Shown here in pieces: positions 5,653-7,812 of a stretch of 7,812 nt of DNA. Origin of the DNA: Acidobacteriaceae bacterium (GTDB lineage: Bacteria; Acidobacteriota; Terriglobia; Terriglobales; Acidobacteriaceae). The stretch lies in the NCBI GenBank assembly GCA_003168235.1, contig PMSZ01000510.1, positions 1 to 7,812 on the forward strand, read 5' to 3'. Position 1 is the stretch's first letter, and each line of letters starts with the position of its first letter. The position numbers were made by a program, and so were the translations under genes. The notes beneath the pieces were generated by a model that was not told the DNA's origin, ran no database searches, and was given only the letters and a program-made list of their open reading frames with translations.

Positions 5653-6597
5653 ATGACCCGTCCTGCCATTGGAATTGATTTAGGCGGTAGCCACGCCACG
5701 ATTGCCATCGTGAAGGGCGATCAGGTACTGGCTTCCCACCGGATCTCCCTCGACTCCGCCCAGGCGCTTCGTCCGGCACTCGATCTGTTCTCCGCGGCTA
5801 TTCGCAAACTGCTTGAAGAAGTGCAGATGAAGGCCAGCGAGTGCGAAGGCGTGGCGCTTGGATTCTGTGGGCTGGCGGACGCGCGTATTGGACGAGTGGT
5901 ATCGACTAATAAGAAGTATGAGGATGCGCCGTCGATCGATTTTAATGCGTGGTGCAAGGAGGAGTTCGGGTTACGCTTTGGCATCGAAAACGATGCGCGG
6001 ATGGCGCTGCTGGGCGAACGCCACGTGGGAGCCGGTCGAGGTTGCGACAATCTGGTGATGATTACACTGGGCACAGGAATCGGCGGGGCGGCGATGATCG
6101 AGGGCAAATTGCTCCGCGGAAGGCATGCTCAAGCCGGTTGCCTCGGGGGGCACTTGCCGGCAAAAGTCGGCGGGAGACCCTGCACCTGCGGCGCGATTGG
6201 CTGTCTCGAGGCCGAAGCCTCGGGATGGGCACTCCCTCTGATGGCTCGCGAGTGGCGAGGCTTCGCTGCGAGCAAATTGGCGAAGCACGAGAACATCAAT
6301 TTCCAGATCCTCTTTGAACTGGCGGACGCAGGCGACCAAGTTGCAGGCGAGATTCGCGAGTATTGTTTGAAGGTTTGGGCCGCGGGAGCGGTTGGATTGA
6401 TCCACGCGTATGATCCGGAGAAAATCGTCATAGGGGGCGGCGTGATGCGCAGCGCCAACGCCATACTTCCCTACATTCAAGCTTACGTAAATGAACATGC
6501 GTGGACGCCGTGGGGAAAAGTCGAGGTTGTGGCTGCACAACTGGGAAACGATGCCGGCCTTTTCGGAGCCATCCCGCTACTTATTGGAAACGTGTAA
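5653..6597 (+). CDS. ROK-family sugar kinase, 314 aa
   Basis: A cytoplasmic ATP-dependent sugar kinase of the ROK family, of normal length and without the N-terminal DNA-binding domain of ROK repressors. Visible in order: IGIDLGGSHATIAI (6-19, phosphate loop 1), the catalytic Asp in ENDARMALLGE (112-122, Asp114), ITLGTGIGGA (137-146, phosphate loop 2), the zinc motif with His167 and CTCGAIGCLE (177-186), and the adenosine region IVIGGGVM (258-265). ROK kinases usually carry ExGH before the zinc cysteines, with the Glu contacting the sugar. Here the sequence is CLGGH (163-167), so that Glu is missing while Asp114, the zinc ligands and Glu186 remain. Likely substrates are glucose, mannose, fructose or a related hexose; I cannot choose among them. 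The start has only a weak Shine-Dalgarno sequence (CTGAAG, 12 bases upstream). The esterase gene follows after 9 bases. Confidence 0.9.
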   Translation: MTRPAIGIDLGGSHATIAIVKGDQVLASHRISLDSAQALRPALDLFSAAIRKLLEEVQMKASECEGVALGFCGLADARIGRVVSTNKKYEDAPSIDFNAWCKEEFGLRFGIENDARMALLGERHVGAGRGCDNLVMITLGTGIGGAAMIEGKLLRGRHAQAGCLGGHLPAKVGGRPCTCGAIGCLEAEASGWALPLMAREWRGFAASKLAKHENINFQILFELADAGDQVAGEIREYCLKVWAAGAVGLIHAYDPEKIVIGGGVMRSANAILPYIQAYVNEHAWTPWGKVEVVAAQLGNDAGLFGAIPLLIGNV

Positions 6598-6606
6598 ATT
6601 TCGCCC

Positions 6607-7416
6607 ATGCCGAAAAAAAATCAATTTCCTAATGCACAGCTTTCGCGGCCGATCCCCGGCAATGAAAGCCTGCGTTTCTTGAATTTTCGTGGCGAGGCTT
6701 TGGGAGGTCGCGGCGATGTTTTGTTGCTCAGCCCACCCGAAATTGAATCGCTCGATCGGGTGCCGCTGCTTCTGCTGTTGCACGGCGTGTACGGCTGCCA
6801 GTGGAATTGGTGGCTGAACGGCAACATCGACGTCGTGGCCATGGATATGCTCCGGAGCGGAACTACGATTCCGATGATGATTGCCATGCCGTCGGACGGA
6901 CTGTGGGGCGACGGAAGTGGATATGTTCCTCACCCGCATGCCAACTACGAGAAGTGGATTGTCGATGACATCCCGAGCTGCCTGCGGGAATTGTTTCCGC
7001 AACTGCATCCTGAGAAATTCTTTATCGCGGGACTCTCGATGGGCGGTTATGGCGCTTTGCGATTAGGCATGAAATATGCGTCGCGAGTGCAGGGAATTTC
7101 CGCTCACTCTTCGATCACACGGGTGGCGCAGTTGTCGCAGTTCATTCCCTTCCCGACTCAGGCATTTCAGTATGCGGGCGAAGTCGATACCGACCTGCTG
7201 CACTGGGCAGCAATCAACCGCGATCATCTTCCTCCCCTGCGATTTGATTGCGGCACCGAGGACTCACTCATCGCAGCCAGTCGGGAGCTGCATCAAACAC
7301 TGACACGCATGAAAATTCCCCATGCCTATCAGGAGTTCCCCGGCGGCCACGATTGGCCGTATTGGTCGGAGCACATTCGCGAGACGCTGGCTTTCTGTAA
7401 AACTGTTCTTGCGTAG
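6607..7416 (+). CDS. Alpha/beta-hydrolase esterase (putative esterase / esterase D type), 269 aa
   Basis: A cytoplasmic serine hydrolase of the putative-esterase family (relatives include esterase D/FrmB and feruloyl or acetyl-xylan esterase domains). It has LLLLHGVYG at 55-63 (oxyanion region), the nucleophile elbow GLSMGGYGALRLG at 142-154 with Ser144, the acid in DCGTEDS (probably Asp219) and the base in PGGHDWPYW (His248), so the Ser-Asp-His triad is complete. No signal peptide is present; the N-terminus is polar (MPKKNQ). The start is ATG at 6607: the kinase stop in the same frame is 9 bases upstream, so the gene cannot begin much earlier. No strong Shine-Dalgarno sequence is visible (GGAAA lies 16 bases away). 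It is probably co-transcribed with the ROK kinase and may deacylate imported sugars or oligosaccharides. S-formylglutathione hydrolase activity would be an alternative, but the neighbours give no support for it. Confidence 0.87.
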   Translation: MPKKNQFPNAQLSRPIPGNESLRFLNFRGEALGGRGDVLLLSPPEIESLDRVPLLLLLHGVYGCQWNWWLNGNIDVVAMDMLRSGTTIPMMIAMPSDGLWGDGSGYVPHPHANYEKWIVDDIPSCLRELFPQLHPEKFFIAGLSMGGYGALRLGMKYASRVQGISAHSSITRVAQLSQFIPFPTQAFQYAGEVDTDLLHWAAINRDHLPPLRFDCGTEDSLIAASRELHQTLTRMKIPHAYQEFPGGHDWPYWSEHIRETLAFCKTVLA

Positions 7417-7420
7417 CGCG

Positions 7421-7812
7421 TTATTTTGCCGTTTCGGTCGCGGCGGCGGGCATTGGCATCCGCACCACCTTCGGGTAATAGACGTCTTCATGCTCGAGTT
7501 TTTTGGGCTTCATGGTGTTGCAGACGTAAGTGAAGACCAGCTCACCGGACTTCTCTAATTCGGGATGCTCTTTTCCGGCATAGCAGAATGTGTCGGGATC
7601 GTAGCCGGGTGATCCCTTCTGAAGTTCAGGGATGCGGTAGATCACTTCGCCATCTGTCCACGGACCGGTGAGGCTTGGCGAAGTGCGCAGCAGCACTTTG
7701 TCGGAGAACAGAGTGGGATCAACGTGCAATGCGATCCATTTCTTCAACTCCGGATGATAGCGCACGGGCAACTCGGACGGACCGCCTCGCATGACTGTCT
7801 TCGCTTTCGCGG
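7421..7812 (-). CDS. DUF4185-type protein, beta-propeller hydrolase-like (N-terminus beyond right edge)
   Basis: The last 129 residues of a minus-strand gene end at TAA 7421-7423. The frame is open to the right edge, and the Met at 7790-7792 is internal: conserved-looking sequence (AKAKTVMRGGPSELPVRYHP) runs through it. The pattern ELPVRYHPELKKWIAL, then LLRTSPSLTGPW and VYYPKVVRMPMP near the end, resembles the C-terminal blades of DUF4185 proteins, which are five-bladed beta-propellers related in fold to GH43/GH32-type glycosidases. This assignment is from memory of the family. The start, any signal peptide and the catalytic residues lie outside the window. It converges on the esterase gene with a four-base gap. 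A secreted or periplasmic role in glycan breakdown would fit the locus but cannot be checked here. Confidence 0.7.
   Translation of the reverse strand, partial: AKAKTVMRGGPSELPVRYHPELKKWIALHVDPTLFSDKVLLRTSPSLTGPWTDGEVIYRIPELQKGSPGYDPDTFCYAGKEHPELEKSGELVFTYVCNTMKPKKLEHEDVYYPKVVRMPMPAAATETAK

Noticed and set aside
5971..6540. Open frame on the minus strand (189 codons)
   Set aside because: Antisense shadow of the ROK kinase; no motif.
7408..7430. Possible bidirectional terminator around TAGCGCGTTA
   Set aside because: Only a few base pairs can form and there is no loop or U-tract.
7421..7792. A complete 123-residue gene starting at 7792
   Set aside because: The frame stays open to the window edge, no ribosome binding site precedes the Met, and the sequence looks like the C-terminal part of a larger DUF4185-type protein.

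Overview
This window looks like part of a carbohydrate-utilisation locus from a Gram-negative-type soil bacterium with moderately high GC. Acidobacteriota is my best guess. It rests on the overall style of the proteins (a Tat-exported glycosidase, a small TPR protein in an operon, cupin sugar isomerases, a ROK kinase with a GGH variant and a DUF4185-type protein). This is inference; no rRNA or marker gene is present to test it.

Layout, left to right. At 1-1790 (minus) is the N-terminal 596 residues of a Tat-exported six-hairpin glycosidase-like protein, whose gene continues past the left edge. At 1824-2621 (minus), directly upstream of it, is a TPR-repeat protein, so the two probably form an operon in the order TPR then glycosidase. 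A 171-base divergent intergenic region (2622-2792) separates these from a XylE-like sugar/H+ symporter at 2793-4124 (plus). Facing the symporter tail to tail, with a 12-base gap, is a minus-strand operon of two cupins related to archaeal-type glucose-6-phosphate isomerase (first gene 4947-5534, second 4137-4943, 3-base gap). A second divergent intergenic region (5535-5652) leads to a plus-strand pair: a ROK sugar kinase (5653-6597) and a cytoplasmic esterase (6607-7416). At the right edge, converging on the esterase, is the C-terminal part of a DUF4185-type beta-propeller protein (7421-7812, minus).

Working model (inference). The exported glycosidase, and perhaps the DUF4185 protein, release a sugar from a polymer or oligosaccharide. 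The symporter imports it, the cupins isomerise it or its phosphate, the ROK kinase phosphorylates it, and the esterase removes acyl groups inside the cell. The sugar is not identified.

The most interesting non-coding observation is an identical 15-base sequence, AATTTTGTTCTTTTC. It lies in both divergent intergenic regions, oriented towards the symporter in one and towards the first cupin in the other, and ends 38 and 39 bases before the respective start codons. Each copy is part of a palindrome with half-site GANCAA. This points to common control of transport and isomerisation by a regulator not encoded in the window. No RNA genes, insertion sequences, CRISPR arrays or convincing terminators were seen.
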